Origin: Streptomyces chartreusis NRRL 3882
Lineage (GTDB): Bacteria; Actinomycetota; Actinomycetes; Streptomycetales; Streptomycetaceae
Length of the DNA: 64,000 nucleotides
Direction: 5' to 3'
NCBI RefSeq assembly: GCF_900236475.1
Contig: NZ_LT963352.1
Location: 6,018,001 to 6,082,000 of the forward strand
The notes under the pieces are model-generated. The model worked only from the letters and a program-made list of their open reading frames with translations. It was not told the origin of the DNA and did not search any database. Made by a program: the position numbers and the translations under genes. Positions 26,437 to 36,262 of the stretch are shown in pieces (the stretch's first letter is position 1; every line of letters starts with the position of its first letter).

Positions 26437-26833
26437 ATGGCTGAGCACCCGCACGCAGCGCTCGTCCGCAAGGGCTGAAGCCTTCCAGCGCGGAGACATG
26501 GACACCCTCCGCGGCATCATGACCGGGGACTGTACGCACCATGTGCCCGGCTCGCATCCGCTCTCGGGGGACTTCAAGGGGATCGATTCGATCATCAACG
26601 ACTACTACGGCCGGCTCTCATCGGAGACCGGCGGGTCGTTCCGGGTCGAGCTGCTCAACGTGTTCGTCGACGGCCGGGGACACGCCGTCAGCGTGCACCG
26701 CTTCACCGCCGACCGGGGCGACAAGCACATCGACGAGCACGGAGGCATCGTCTTCCGGGTCGTCGGAGACAAGATCAGCGATCTCGACGAGTGCCTGGAG
26801 GACATCGACAAGAGCAACGCGTTCTGGTCGTGA
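26437..26833 (+). pseudogene. SnoaL/NTF2-like protein gene with a 2-nt frameshift
   Basis: Frame 1 begins ATG at 26437 and reads MAEHPHAALVRKG before a TGA at 26476. A different frame continues immediately as AEAFQRGDMDTLRGIM..DECLEDIDKSNAFWS to 26833. Together these look like a single NTF2-like protein (about 132 residues) whose expected middle would be KGYEAFQRGD; the DNA GGCTGAAGCC fits loss of two bases from GGCTACGAAGCC. The remaining 111-codon frame could still start at ATG 26498 (GGAGA just upstream) and would lack the first helix of the cone-shaped fold. Family proteins are small-ligand-binding or isomerase-like. A sequencing error is an alternative to a real mutation. Confidence 0.7.
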
Positions 26834-26857
26834 CCACCGGCCGCCGCGCGGGCATGC

Positions 26858-26908
26858 CGAAGGCCCCGCCGCCCACCCTGGGGAAGGGTGAGGCGCCGGG
26901 GCCTTCGG
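26858..26908 (+). terminator. terminator between the NTF2-like gene and rpsT
   Basis: Arms CCGAAGGCCCCG and CGGGGCCTTCGG, with a second inner stem CCCACCCT/AGGGTG. Strong and symmetrical, probably bidirectional. Confidence 0.7.
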
Positions 26909-26919
26909 TTGAAGCTGGT

Positions 26920-26961
26920 GAGCTCGTCCCCGCGTGGCGAACGCAGGCCGCGGACGAGCTC
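26920..26961 (-). terminator. second hairpin, probable rpsT terminator
   Basis: GAGCTCGTCC pairing with GGACGAGCTC, 10 bp perfect, 65 bp beyond the rpsT stop. Confidence 0.55.
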
Positions 26962-27025
26962 GGGGTGCCGGACGGGAGCGGATGAGAGAGGGCCCGCTCG
27001 AATCCCTCCGGCGTCACATCAGACG

Positions 27026-27292
27026 TCAGCCCTTGAGCGCGGCGACCTTCTGAGCCAGCGCCGACTTCTTGTTGGCAGCCTGGTTCTTGTGGATGACGCC
27101 CTTCGAGACGGCCTTGTCGAGCTGACGCGCGGCAGCGCGCTGGTACTCGGTGGCCTTCTCGACGTCACCCGCGGCAGCAGCCTCACGAGCCTTGCGGATC
27201 GCGGTCTTGAGGGAGGACTTGACGGCCTTGTTGCGCAGCCGCGCCTTCTCGTTGGTCTTGATCCGCTTGATCTGGGACTTGATGTTCGCCAC
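27026..27292 (-). CDS. rpsT: 30S ribosomal protein S20
   Basis: 88-residue basic protein with the S20 signature: MANIKSQIKRIKTNEKARLR at the N-terminus, AVKSSLKTAIRKAREA and the C-terminal GVIHKNQAANKKSALAQKVA. It binds 16S rRNA at the foot of the small subunit. It stands alone, divergent from lepA, the usual actinobacterial arrangement. Its 5' leader on the minus strand contains a hairpin (GTGCCTC..GAGGGCAC, 27370-27391), and TACCGT (minus strand, 27410-27405) is a candidate -10. Feedback control by S20 is known in E. coli; nothing here proves it. Confidence 0.98.
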   Translation of the reverse strand: MANIKSQIKRIKTNEKARLRNKAVKSSLKTAIRKAREAAAAGDVEKATEYQRAAARQLDKAVSKGVIHKNQAANKKSALAQKVAALKG

Positions 27293-27440
27293 GAATGAGC
27301 CTTCTCAGGTTCTGGCACGGGGCCGCACGGGTGCCGCACGGTCCGGTACCGGGTGATTTCTTGAAGGAGTGCCTCCCGCGAGAGGGCACGAGGCACAGCC
27401 CCCCACGGTACCAGCGGGCGCATTCATGGCCCAAACCCGT

Positions 27441-27467
27441 CCATGGTCCCCACCCGTGGGACCATGG
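27441..27467. promoter_or_regulatory. strong inverted repeat in the rpsT-lepA divergent region
   Basis: CCATGGTCCC and GGGACCATGG, perfect 10-bp arms around CACCCGT, 66 bp upstream of the lepA GTG. A smaller hairpin CCGCAG-ACA-CTGCGG follows at 27494-27508. Either a DNA operator or, if within the lepA transcript, a leader hairpin. Confidence 0.55.
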
Positions 27468-27532
27468 AGGCTACGTATCGATCCGACCCGAGACCGCAGA
27501 CACTGCGGACGCCTCAAGAATCAGGACCCTGC

Positions 27533-29401
27533 GTGCCCGCGATCCCTAGCCATGTGCCCGAGCCGAGCCGTACCGACCCGGCTCTGATCCGCAATTTCTG
27601 CATCATCGCGCACATCGACCACGGCAAGTCCACGCTCGCCGACCGGATGCTCCAGCTGACCGGAGTGGTCGAGCAGCGGCAGATGCGTGCTCAGTACCTC
27701 GACCGCATGGACATCGAGCGTGAGCGCGGCATCACGATCAAGTCCCAGGCGGTGCGACTCCCGTGGGCCCCCTCCCACGACAAGAGCAAGACGCACATCC
27801 TGAACATGATCGACACCCCGGGGCACGTCGACTTCACCTACGAGGTCTCGCGATCGCTCGCCGCCTGTGAGGGCACCATCCTCCTGGTCGACGCCGCCCA
27901 GGGCATCGAGGCGCAGACCCTCGCCAACCTCTACCTGGCGATGGAGAACGACCTCACGATCATCCCCGTGCTGAACAAGATCGACCTGCCGGCCGCGCAG
28001 CCCGAGAAGTTCGCCGAGGAGCTCGCCCACCTCATCGGGTGCGAGCCCGACGACGTGCTCAAGGTCTCCGCCAAGACCGGGCTCGGTGTCGAGGCGCTGC
28101 TGGACAAGGTCGTCGAACAGGTCCCGGCCCCGGTCGGTGTGAAGGACGCCCCCGCGCGCGCCATGATCTTCGACTCCGTCTACGACTCCTACCGCGGCGT
28201 GGTGACGTACGTCCGTGTCATCGACGGGCAGCTCAACAAGCGTGAGCGCATCAAGATGATGTCCACGGGCGCCACGCACGAGCTGCTGGAGATCGGCACC
28301 AACTCGCCGGAGATGCTGTCGTCCGACGGTCTCGGCGTCGGCGAGGTGGGCTACCTCATCACCGGCGTGAAGGACGTCCGCCAGTCCAAGGTCGGTGACA
28401 CCGTCACCAGCCAGTCCAAGGGTGCCGTGGAGCCGCTGGGCGGCTACAAGGACCCCAAGCCCATGGTCTTCTCCGGCCTCTACCCCCTGGACGGCTCGGA
28501 CTACCCGGAGCTGCGCGAGGCCCTCGACAAGCTCCAGCTCAACGACGCCGCGCTGGTCTACGAGCCGGAGACCTCCGCCGCACTCGGCTTCGGCTTCCGT
28601 GTCGGCTTCCTCGGCCTGCTGCACCTGGACGTGATCCGGGAGCGGCTGGAGCGCGAGTTCGGGCTCGACCTGATCGCCACCGCGCCGAACGTGGTCTACC
28701 GCGTCGTCATGGAGGACGGCAGCGAGCACACCGTCACCAACCCGAGCGAGTTCCCCGAGGGCAAGATCTCGGAGGTCTACGAGCCGGTCGTGCGGGCCAC
28801 CATCCTGGCGCCCAGCGAGTTCATCGGCTCGATCATGGAGCTGTGCCAGACCCGGCGCGGCACCCTGCTCGGCATGGACTACCTCTCCGAGGAGCGGGTC
28901 GAGGTCCGCTACACCCTGCCCCTCGCCGAGATCGTCTTCGACTTCTTCGACCAGCTGAAGTCCAAGACCCGCGGTTACGCCTCGCTCGACTACGAGCCCA
29001 CCGGCGAGCAGACCTCCAGCCTGGTCAAGGTCGACATCCTGCTGCACGGCGACAAGGTCGACGCGTTCTCGGCGATCACCCACAAGGACCAGGCGTACGC
29101 CTATGGCGTGCGGCTCGTCGCGAAGCTCAAAGAGCTCATCCCGCGGCAGGCCTTCGAGGTGCCGGTCCAGGCCGCCATCGGCTCCCGGGTCATCGCCCGC
29201 GAGACCATCCGCGCCATCCGCAAGGACGTCCTCGCCAAGTGCTACGGCGGTGACATCTCCCGTAAGCGGAAGCTGCTGGAGAAGCAGAAGGAGGGCAAGA
29301 AGCGGATGAAGATGGTGGGTTCCGTGGAAGTTCCGCAGGAGGCGTTCATCGCCGTCCTGTCGAGCGATGACAGCGCGGGGTCGGGCAAGGGCAAGAAGTA
29401 A
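27533..29401 (+). CDS. lepA: elongation factor 4 (LepA), translational GTPase
   Basis: Ribosome-associated GTPase, 622 residues. G1 is AHIDHGKSTLADRML (near 24-38), G2 RGITIKSQAV, G3 DTPGHVDF, G4 NKIDLP and G5 SAKTG; the EF4-specific C-terminal domain ends KRKLLEKQKEGKKRMKMVGSVEVPQEAF. GTG 27533 is chosen with AGGA seven bases upstream; earlier in-frame codons would add non-conserved sequence. It remodels stalled ribosomes or aids initiation, depending on the study. The last ten residues (DDSAGSGKGKK) are a polar tail. Confidence 0.97.
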   Translation: MPAIPSHVPEPSRTDPALIRNFCIIAHIDHGKSTLADRMLQLTGVVEQRQMRAQYLDRMDIERERGITIKSQAVRLPWAPSHDKSKTHILNMIDTPGHVDFTYEVSRSLAACEGTILLVDAAQGIEAQTLANLYLAMENDLTIIPVLNKIDLPAAQPEKFAEELAHLIGCEPDDVLKVSAKTGLGVEALLDKVVEQVPAPVGVKDAPARAMIFDSVYDSYRGVVTYVRVIDGQLNKRERIKMMSTGATHELLEIGTNSPEMLSSDGLGVGEVGYLITGVKDVRQSKVGDTVTSQSKGAVEPLGGYKDPKPMVFSGLYPLDGSDYPELREALDKLQLNDAALVYEPETSAALGFGFRVGFLGLLHLDVIRERLEREFGLDLIATAPNVVYRVVMEDGSEHTVTNPSEFPEGKISEVYEPVVRATILAPSEFIGSIMELCQTRRGTLLGMDYLSEERVEVRYTLPLAEIVFDFFDQLKSKTRGYASLDYEPTGEQTSSLVKVDILLHGDKVDAFSAITHKDQAYAYGVRLVAKLKELIPRQAFEVPVQAAIGSRVIARETIRAIRKDVLAKCYGGDISRKRKLLEKQKEGKKRMKMVGSVEVPQEAFIAVLSSDDSAGSGKGKK

Positions 29402-29444
29402 TCACGGATTACCTTGGGTTACACCGCAAACCGGGTAGAACAGG

Positions 29445-29472
29445 GGCCCGTCGTGCGCAAGTGCGGCGGGCC
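29445..29472 (+). terminator. lepA terminator
   Basis: GGCCCGTCG pairing with CGGCGGGCC (one G-T pair) around ten bases, 44 bp after the lepA stop. Confidence 0.6.
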
Positions 29473-29568
29473 GTTGTGCGTACGTGGGGTAGCTCTCTGT
29501 ACGAAGTGACAGGCCGCGGACCCTTACGCAGCGGCCGGTCGACCTTTACTCTGATCCCTGCTCGATAG

Positions 29569-29582
29569 TTACTCGCGAGTTA
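29569..29582. promoter_or_regulatory. palindrome upstream of the acyl-CoA ligase gene
   Basis: TTACTCGCGAGTTA, whose central ACTCGCGAGT is a perfect 10-bp palindrome, 85 bp before the start codon and next to AT-rich promoter-like sequence. The form resembles TetR-type operators that control fatty-acid genes; the regulator is not identified. Confidence 0.5.
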
Positions 29583-29666
29583 AACAACGGCTCGCGAACA
29601 GCAGCTCGTGAGTGAAAACCAGCCGCACCTGAGCCAGCCGCACCGTCGCGGGCCCCGGAGGATGTC

Positions 29667-31541
<1,875 letters not shown>

Positions 31542-31544
31542 GGG

Positions 31545-32000
31545 CTAACTACCCGGTTCCACCCGGCGTTTCAGGTCCTGGATCTCTGCGCGCAGGCGTT
31601 CCACCTCTCTGCCTTTGCGGTAGAGGTCCAGGAAGACGCTCACCTTGGCCCGTAGGACCCACGGGTCGAACGGCTTGGTCACGTAGTCGGCGGCGCCTGT
31701 GGCGTAGCCGCGGAAGGCGTAGCCCGAGTCGTCGTCCGCGCCCGTCAGGAAGATGATCGGGACGTCGCGGGTCTGGTCCAGGCGTTTGATGTGGGCGGCC
31801 GTCTCGAAGCCGTCCATGCCGGGCATGCGGATGTCGAGCAGGACCAGGGCGATGGGCTGGCGCAGCACGGCCTTCATCGCCTCCTCGCCGGAACGGGCGC
31901 GTATCAGAGGCTCGTTGAGGGAGGCGAGGACGGCCTCCAGGGCGGTCAGGTTGTCCTCCATGTCGTCGACCAGGAGTATTCCGGCGCGTGCGGTGCTCAT
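31545..32000 (-). CDS. response regulator with C-terminal coiled coil (OsaB-like)
   Basis: Single receiver domain of 151 residues: acidic pocket ILLVDDMEDN, phosphorylation site VLLDIRMPGMDGFET (Asp near 56), the TG switch and the conserved KPFDPWVL lysine. There is no DNA-binding domain; instead the last 35 residues (LDLYRKGREVERLRAEIQDL) form a likely coiled coil. ATG 32000 overlaps the stop of the kinase gene upstream (ATGA), so kinase and regulator are made together. The composition resembles OsaB, partner of the osmoadaptation kinase OsaA of S. coelicolor; orthology is not shown. Confidence 0.88.
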   Translation of the reverse strand: MSTARAGILLVDDMEDNLTALEAVLASLNEPLIRARSGEEAMKAVLRQPIALVLLDIRMPGMDGFETAAHIKRLDQTRDVPIIFLTGADDDSGYAFRGYATGAADYVTKPFDPWVLRAKVSVFLDLYRKGREVERLRAEIQDLKRRVEPGS

Positions 32001-35000
32001 GACGGTCGGTCCTCCTCCGCGCCCTCCGTTCCCTGCGTGTCGTCCGTGCCGTCCGTGTTCAGCAGTTCGCACACGACCGTCAGCAGCCGGTCGATGTCCA
32101 CCGGCTTGGGCACGTAGTCGTTGGCGCCGCGGGCGATGGACTTCTCGCGGTCGCCGGGCATCGCCTTCGCGGTCAGGGCGACGATGGGCAGGTCCGCCCA
32201 GCGCGGGGTGCGGCGGATGGCGGAGATGGTCTCGTAGCCGTCCATCTCCGGCATCATGATGTCCATCAGGACCAGTTCGACGTCCGCGCTGCGCTCCAGC
32301 GTCTCGATGCCCTCGCGGCCGTTCTCCGCGTACAGCACGGTCATGCCGACGCGGCCCAGGACATGGGTGAGGGCGAAGACGTTGCGGATGTCGTCGTCGA
32401 CGATCAGCACTCGCCGCCCGGCCAGGATCCGGCCCGGCCTGCCGGACGTCCACGCCTCCAGCCTGGTCGGCGAGGGCCAGGCGTCGTCCGTGTCGTACGC
32501 GGCCGGGAAGGGTCCCGCGGTGGCCGGCTGGAGGGGCAGGGACACTTCGGGGTGATCCTCGGGGGCCGGTCCCGGCGCGGTGTGACCGGGGCTCAGGACA
32601 GGCACGTACAGGGTGAACCTGGAGCCCTTGCCCGGTTCGCTCTCGGCGACGATCCGGCCGCCGAGCAGGCCCGCGATCTCCCGGCTGATGGACAGTCCGA
32701 GGCCGGTGCCGCCGTACTTGCGGTTGGTGGTGCCGTCGGCCTGCTGGAACGCCTCGAAGATCACCGGGAGTTTCTCCGGCGCGATGCCGATGCCGGTGTC
32801 GGACACGGCGAAGGCGATGACGTCGTCGGTGTCCCGCACTGCCCCGCTCTCGGCTCCGCTCGAGCGCGGGGACCCCCATCGGTGCTCCGCGTCCTGCACC
32901 CGGTCGACCCGCAGCTCGACCTTGCCCGACGCGGTGAACTTGATCGCGTTGGAGAGGAGGTTGCGCAGGATCTGCTGGAGGCGCTGTTCGTCCGAGTACA
33001 TCTCGCGCGGTACGTCCTCGCCGACCGCCACCTCGAAGGCGAGCCCCCGGTCGATGGTGAGGGGGCGGAACGTGGCGTGGACGTAGTCGAGCAGCTTGAT
33101 CAACGGCAGTCGTTTCGGGCGTACGTCCATCCGGCCCGCCTCGATCTTCGACAGGTCCAGGATGTCGTTGATGAGCTGGAGGAGGTCCGAGCCCGAGCGG
33201 TGGATCGTCGTCGCGAACTGCACCTCCTGGTCGGAGAGGTGGCCGTCCGGGTTGTCGGAGAGCAGCCGGGCCAGGATCAGCAGGGAGTTCAGCGGTGTGC
33301 GCAGCTCGTGCGACATGTTCGCCAGGAACTCGGATTTGTACTGCGAGGACGTGGCCAGCAGGGCGGCCTTCTCCTCCAGTTCGGCGTTGGAGCGCTGCAG
33401 CTCGCCCTGCTGCTTCTGGAGTTCGTCCGAGCGCTCCTGGAGCTGCATGGCGAGGCGCTGGGACTCGCCGAGCAGGGACTCCGTGCGGGAGTTGGCGATG
33501 ATCGTGTTGATGGCGACGCCGATGGTGTTGACGAACTGGTCGAAGAAGGCCAGGTGCACATCGGAGAAGCGGGAGAAGGAGGCGAGCTCGATGACACCGA
33601 GCAGCTTGTCCTCGAAGAGGATCGGGATGATGACGATCGTGGTCGGGGCCGCCTCGCCCAGACCGCTGTTGATCTTGATGTAGTCGGGCGGGGCGCCCTC
33701 GACCAGGATCCGCTTCTTCTCCCGGGCCGCCTGCGCGACCAGGCCGTGCACCGGGAGGGCGCCGGTCTCGACGGTCGCGTCCTGGGCGGCGCCGTAGCCG
33801 GCGATGAAGGCCAGGCCCTTCGTCGGCACGGTCGTGCGCAGGGCCGCGCCGTCCTCGTCGGGGTCGGCCAGGTAGAACGCGCCGTACTGGGCGTTCACCA
33901 GCGGGGTCAGCTCGCGCAGTATCAGGTCGGCGACCTCCATCAGGTCGCGGTGGCCCTGCATCAGGGCGGCGAGGCGGGCCAGGTTGGACTCCAGCCAGTC
34001 CTTCGCGCGGGTCGTCTCGCGCAGGTTGGCCACCATCAGGTTGATGTTGTCCTTCAGCTCGGCGACCTCGCCGCGGGTCTCGACCGTGATCGAGCGGGAC
34101 ATGTCGCCCTGGGCCACGGCGGAGGCGACCTCGGCGATCGCGCGGACCTGGGTGGTGAGGTTCGAGGCCAGTTCGTTGACGTTCGTCGTCAGGCGCTTCC
34201 AGGTGCCGTAGACGCCCTCGACCCGGGCCTGGCCGCCGAGTTGGCCCTCGGAGCCGACCTCGCGGGCCACGCGCGTGACCTCCGAGGCGAAGGAGGACAG
34301 CGTGTCGACCATCGTGTTGATCGTGGTCTTCAGCTCCAGGATCTCGCCGCGCGCGTCCACGTCGATCTTCCGCGACAGGTCGCCCTGCGCCACGGCCGTC
34401 GCGACCTGGGCGATGTTGCGCACCTGGGAGGTGAGGTTGTCGGCCATCGAGTTGACGTTGTCCGTCAGGTCCCGCCAGACGCCGGAGACGCCCAGCACCT
34501 GGGCCCGGCCGCCGAGCCGGCCGTCGGTGCCGACCTCGCGGGCGACGCGCGTGACCTCGTCGGCGAAGGCGCGCAGCTGCTCCACCATCGTGTTGACGGT
34601 GTCCTTGAGCTCGAGGATCTCGCCGCGGGCGTCGACCGTGATCTTCTTCGACAGGTCGCCGTTGGCCACGGCCGTCGTCACCTGGGCGATGTTGCGGACC
34701 TGCGAGGTCAGGTTCAGGGCCATGAAGTTGACGTTGTCGGTGAGGTCCTTCCAGACGCCGGAGACGCCCCGGACCTGGGCCTGCCCGCCGAGGTTGCCCT
34801 CGGTGCCGACCTCGCGGGCGACGCGGGTGACCTCGTCGGCGAAGGCGGAGAGCTGGTCGACCATCGTGTTGATCGTGGACTTGAGTTCCAGGATCTCGCC
34901 CTTGGCCTCCACCGTGATCTTCTTGCCGAGGTCGCCCTGCGCGACGGCGGTGGAGACGAGCGCGATGTTGCGCACCTGGGAGGTCAGGTTGTCGGCCATG

Positions 35001-36160
35001 AAGTTGACGTTGTCGGTGAGGTCCTTCCAGACGCCGGACACGCCCCGGACCTGGGCCCGGCCACCGAGGTTGCCCTCGGTGCCGACCTCGCGGGCGACGC
35101 GGGTGACCTCGTCGGCGAAGGCGGAGAGCTGGTCCACCATCGTGTTGATGGTCGACTTGAGCTCCAGGATCTCGCCCTGCGCGTCGACCGTGATCTTCTG
35201 GGACAGGTCGCCGTTGGCCACGGCCGTCGTCACCTGGGCGATGTTGCGGACCTGCGAGGTCAGGTTCGACGCCATGAAGTTGACGTTGTCGGTGAGGTCC
35301 TTCCAGACGCCGGAGACGCCCCGGACCTGGGCCCGGCCGCCCAACTGGCCCTCGGTGCCGACCTCGCGGGCGACGCGGGTGACCTCGTCGGCGAAGGCGG
35401 AGAGCTGGTCCACCATCGTGTTCACGGTCAGCTTCAGCTCCAGCAGCTCGCCGGTCGCCTCCACCGTGACCGTGCGGGTCAGATCGCCGCGTGCCACCGC
35501 CGTCGTGACCGCCGCGATGTCCCGCACCTGGGCCGTCAGCCGGGACGCCATCGTGTTGACGGCCTCGGTCACGTCCCGCCAGCTCCCCGACAGGCCCTGC
35601 ACCTTGGCCCGGCCGCCGAGCCGCCCCTCGGTGCCGACCTCGCGCGCGACCCGTGTCACCTCGCCGGTGAACAGGGAGAGCTGGTCCACCATCCTGTTCA
35701 CGGCCCGGCCGAGGCGCCGCAGGTCGCCGCGTAATTCCCGCGTGCCGTCGTGCAGATCGACCCGCTGCGTCAGATCGCCGCCGGCCACCGCGTCCAGCAC
35801 GCGCGTGGCGTTCGCCGCCGGGGCGACCAGGGCGTCGAGCAGCTGGTTCACGTCGTTGACGCGGGACGTCCACAGTCCCTGCCCCGGACTGGCGGAGAGC
35901 CGCTCGTCGAGCCGGCCGTGCCGCACCAGTTCCCGTCTCACCCGCCGCACCTCGGTGGTGAAGTGGACGCTGCGGTCCATGATCTGGTTGTAGACCGCGG
36001 TGAGTTCGGCCACCATCCCGTGGCCGGTTTCCGGCACTTTGGTGAAGTCGCCGTCGCGTGCGGCTGTCATGGCCGCGAGCAGGGGACGCAGATCGGATGC
36101 ACGAATCAGACCGTCTTCGTACCGGTCTTCGACCACAGGAGGAGCGCTTTTCTCACTCAT
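31997..36160 (-). CDS. soluble hybrid histidine kinase with HAMP array, GAF and receiver domains
   Basis: 1387 residues with no membrane segment. A divergent HAMP-like N-terminus (1-166) is followed by six 92-residue repeats (167-718, each EVTRVAREVG..GEILELKxTxNTMVDQL), a GAF domain (about 735-890), a coiled coil, HisKA with MSHELRTPLN (His951), a HATPase domain (DTGIGIAPEKLP, GTGLGLSISREIAGLLGG) and a C-terminal receiver (VLIVDDDIRNVFALTHVL, LVLMDIMMPEMDGYE). Poly-HAMP hybrid kinases of this shape include fungal group III (Nik1/Os-1) kinases and bacterial OsaA-like osmosensors. It should pass phosphate to its own receiver or to the coupled response regulator. Start ATG 36160 has only a weak ribosome binding site. 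Divergent from the PP2C phosphatase gene. Confidence 0.92.
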   Translation of the reverse strand: MSEKSAPPVVEDRYEDGLIRASDLRPLLAAMTAARDGDFTKVPETGHGMVAELTAVYNQIMDRSVHFTTEVRRVRRELVRHGRLDERLSASPGQGLWTSRVNDVNQLLDALVAPAANATRVLDAVAGGDLTQRVDLHDGTRELRGDLRRLGRAVNRMVDQLSLFTGEVTRVAREVGTEGRLGGRAKVQGLSGSWRDVTEAVNTMASRLTAQVRDIAAVTTAVARGDLTRTVTVEATGELLELKLTVNTMVDQLSAFADEVTRVAREVGTEGQLGGRAQVRGVSGVWKDLTDNVNFMASNLTSQVRNIAQVTTAVANGDLSQKITVDAQGEILELKSTINTMVDQLSAFADEVTRVAREVGTEGNLGGRAQVRGVSGVWKDLTDNVNFMADNLTSQVRNIALVSTAVAQGDLGKKITVEAKGEILELKSTINTMVDQLSAFADEVTRVAREVGTEGNLGGQAQVRGVSGVWKDLTDNVNFMALNLTSQVRNIAQVTTAVANGDLSKKITVDARGEILELKDTVNTMVEQLRAFADEVTRVAREVGTDGRLGGRAQVLGVSGVWRDLTDNVNSMADNLTSQVRNIAQVATAVAQGDLSRKIDVDARGEILELKTTINTMVDTLSSFASEVTRVAREVGSEGQLGGQARVEGVYGTWKRLTTNVNELASNLTTQVRAIAEVASAVAQGDMSRSITVETRGEVAELKDNINLMVANLRETTRAKDWLESNLARLAALMQGHRDLMEVADLILRELTPLVNAQYGAFYLADPDEDGAALRTTVPTKGLAFIAGYGAAQDATVETGALPVHGLVAQAAREKKRILVEGAPPDYIKINSGLGEAAPTTIVIIPILFEDKLLGVIELASFSRFSDVHLAFFDQFVNTIGVAINTIIANSRTESLLGESQRLAMQLQERSDELQKQQGELQRSNAELEEKAALLATSSQYKSEFLANMSHELRTPLNSLLILARLLSDNPDGHLSDQEVQFATTIHRSGSDLLQLINDILDLSKIEAGRMDVRPKRLPLIKLLDYVHATFRPLTIDRGLAFEVAVGEDVPREMYSDEQRLQQILRNLLSNAIKFTASGKVELRVDRVQDAEHRWGSPRSSGAESGAVRDTDDVIAFAVSDTGIGIAPEKLPVIFEAFQQADGTTNRKYGGTGLGLSISREIAGLLGGRIVAESEPGKGSRFTLYVPVLSPGHTAPGPAPEDHPEVSLPLQPATAGPFPAAYDTDDAWPSPTRLEAWTSGRPGRILAGRRVLIVDDDIRNVFALTHVLGRVGMTVLYAENGREGIETLERSADVELVLMDIMMPEMDGYETISAIRRTPRWADLPIVALTAKAMPGDREKSIARGANDYVPKPVDIDRLLTVVCELLNTDGTDDTQGTEGAEEDRPS
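34007..35662 (-). repeat. six tandem 276-bp repeats in the histidine kinase gene
   Basis: Six in-frame units of exactly 276 bp (92 codons) with no length change; units 2-4 are almost identical at DNA level. They encode HAMP modules. Confidence 0.92.
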
Positions 36161-36262
36161 GACGGCCCACTTCGGTAACTCGGCGCTTATGGGCGTGGCC
36201 AGTCTGTCACCCTGTCGGCATCGACTGTGGCGTATTCGTACGAACTGCCCGGGGAGCTGTCC

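Noticed and set aside
32363..35734. Very long plus-strand frame opposite the hybrid kinase
   Set aside because: Consists of periodic LGADLAGDAGD-type sequence, the mirror of the 276-bp HAMP repeats; not a gene.
36227..36262. GTG 36227 as start of the phosphatase
   Set aside because: In frame, but lacks a ribosome binding site, whereas ATG 36263 has GGGGAG at ideal distance; kept only as an alternative.
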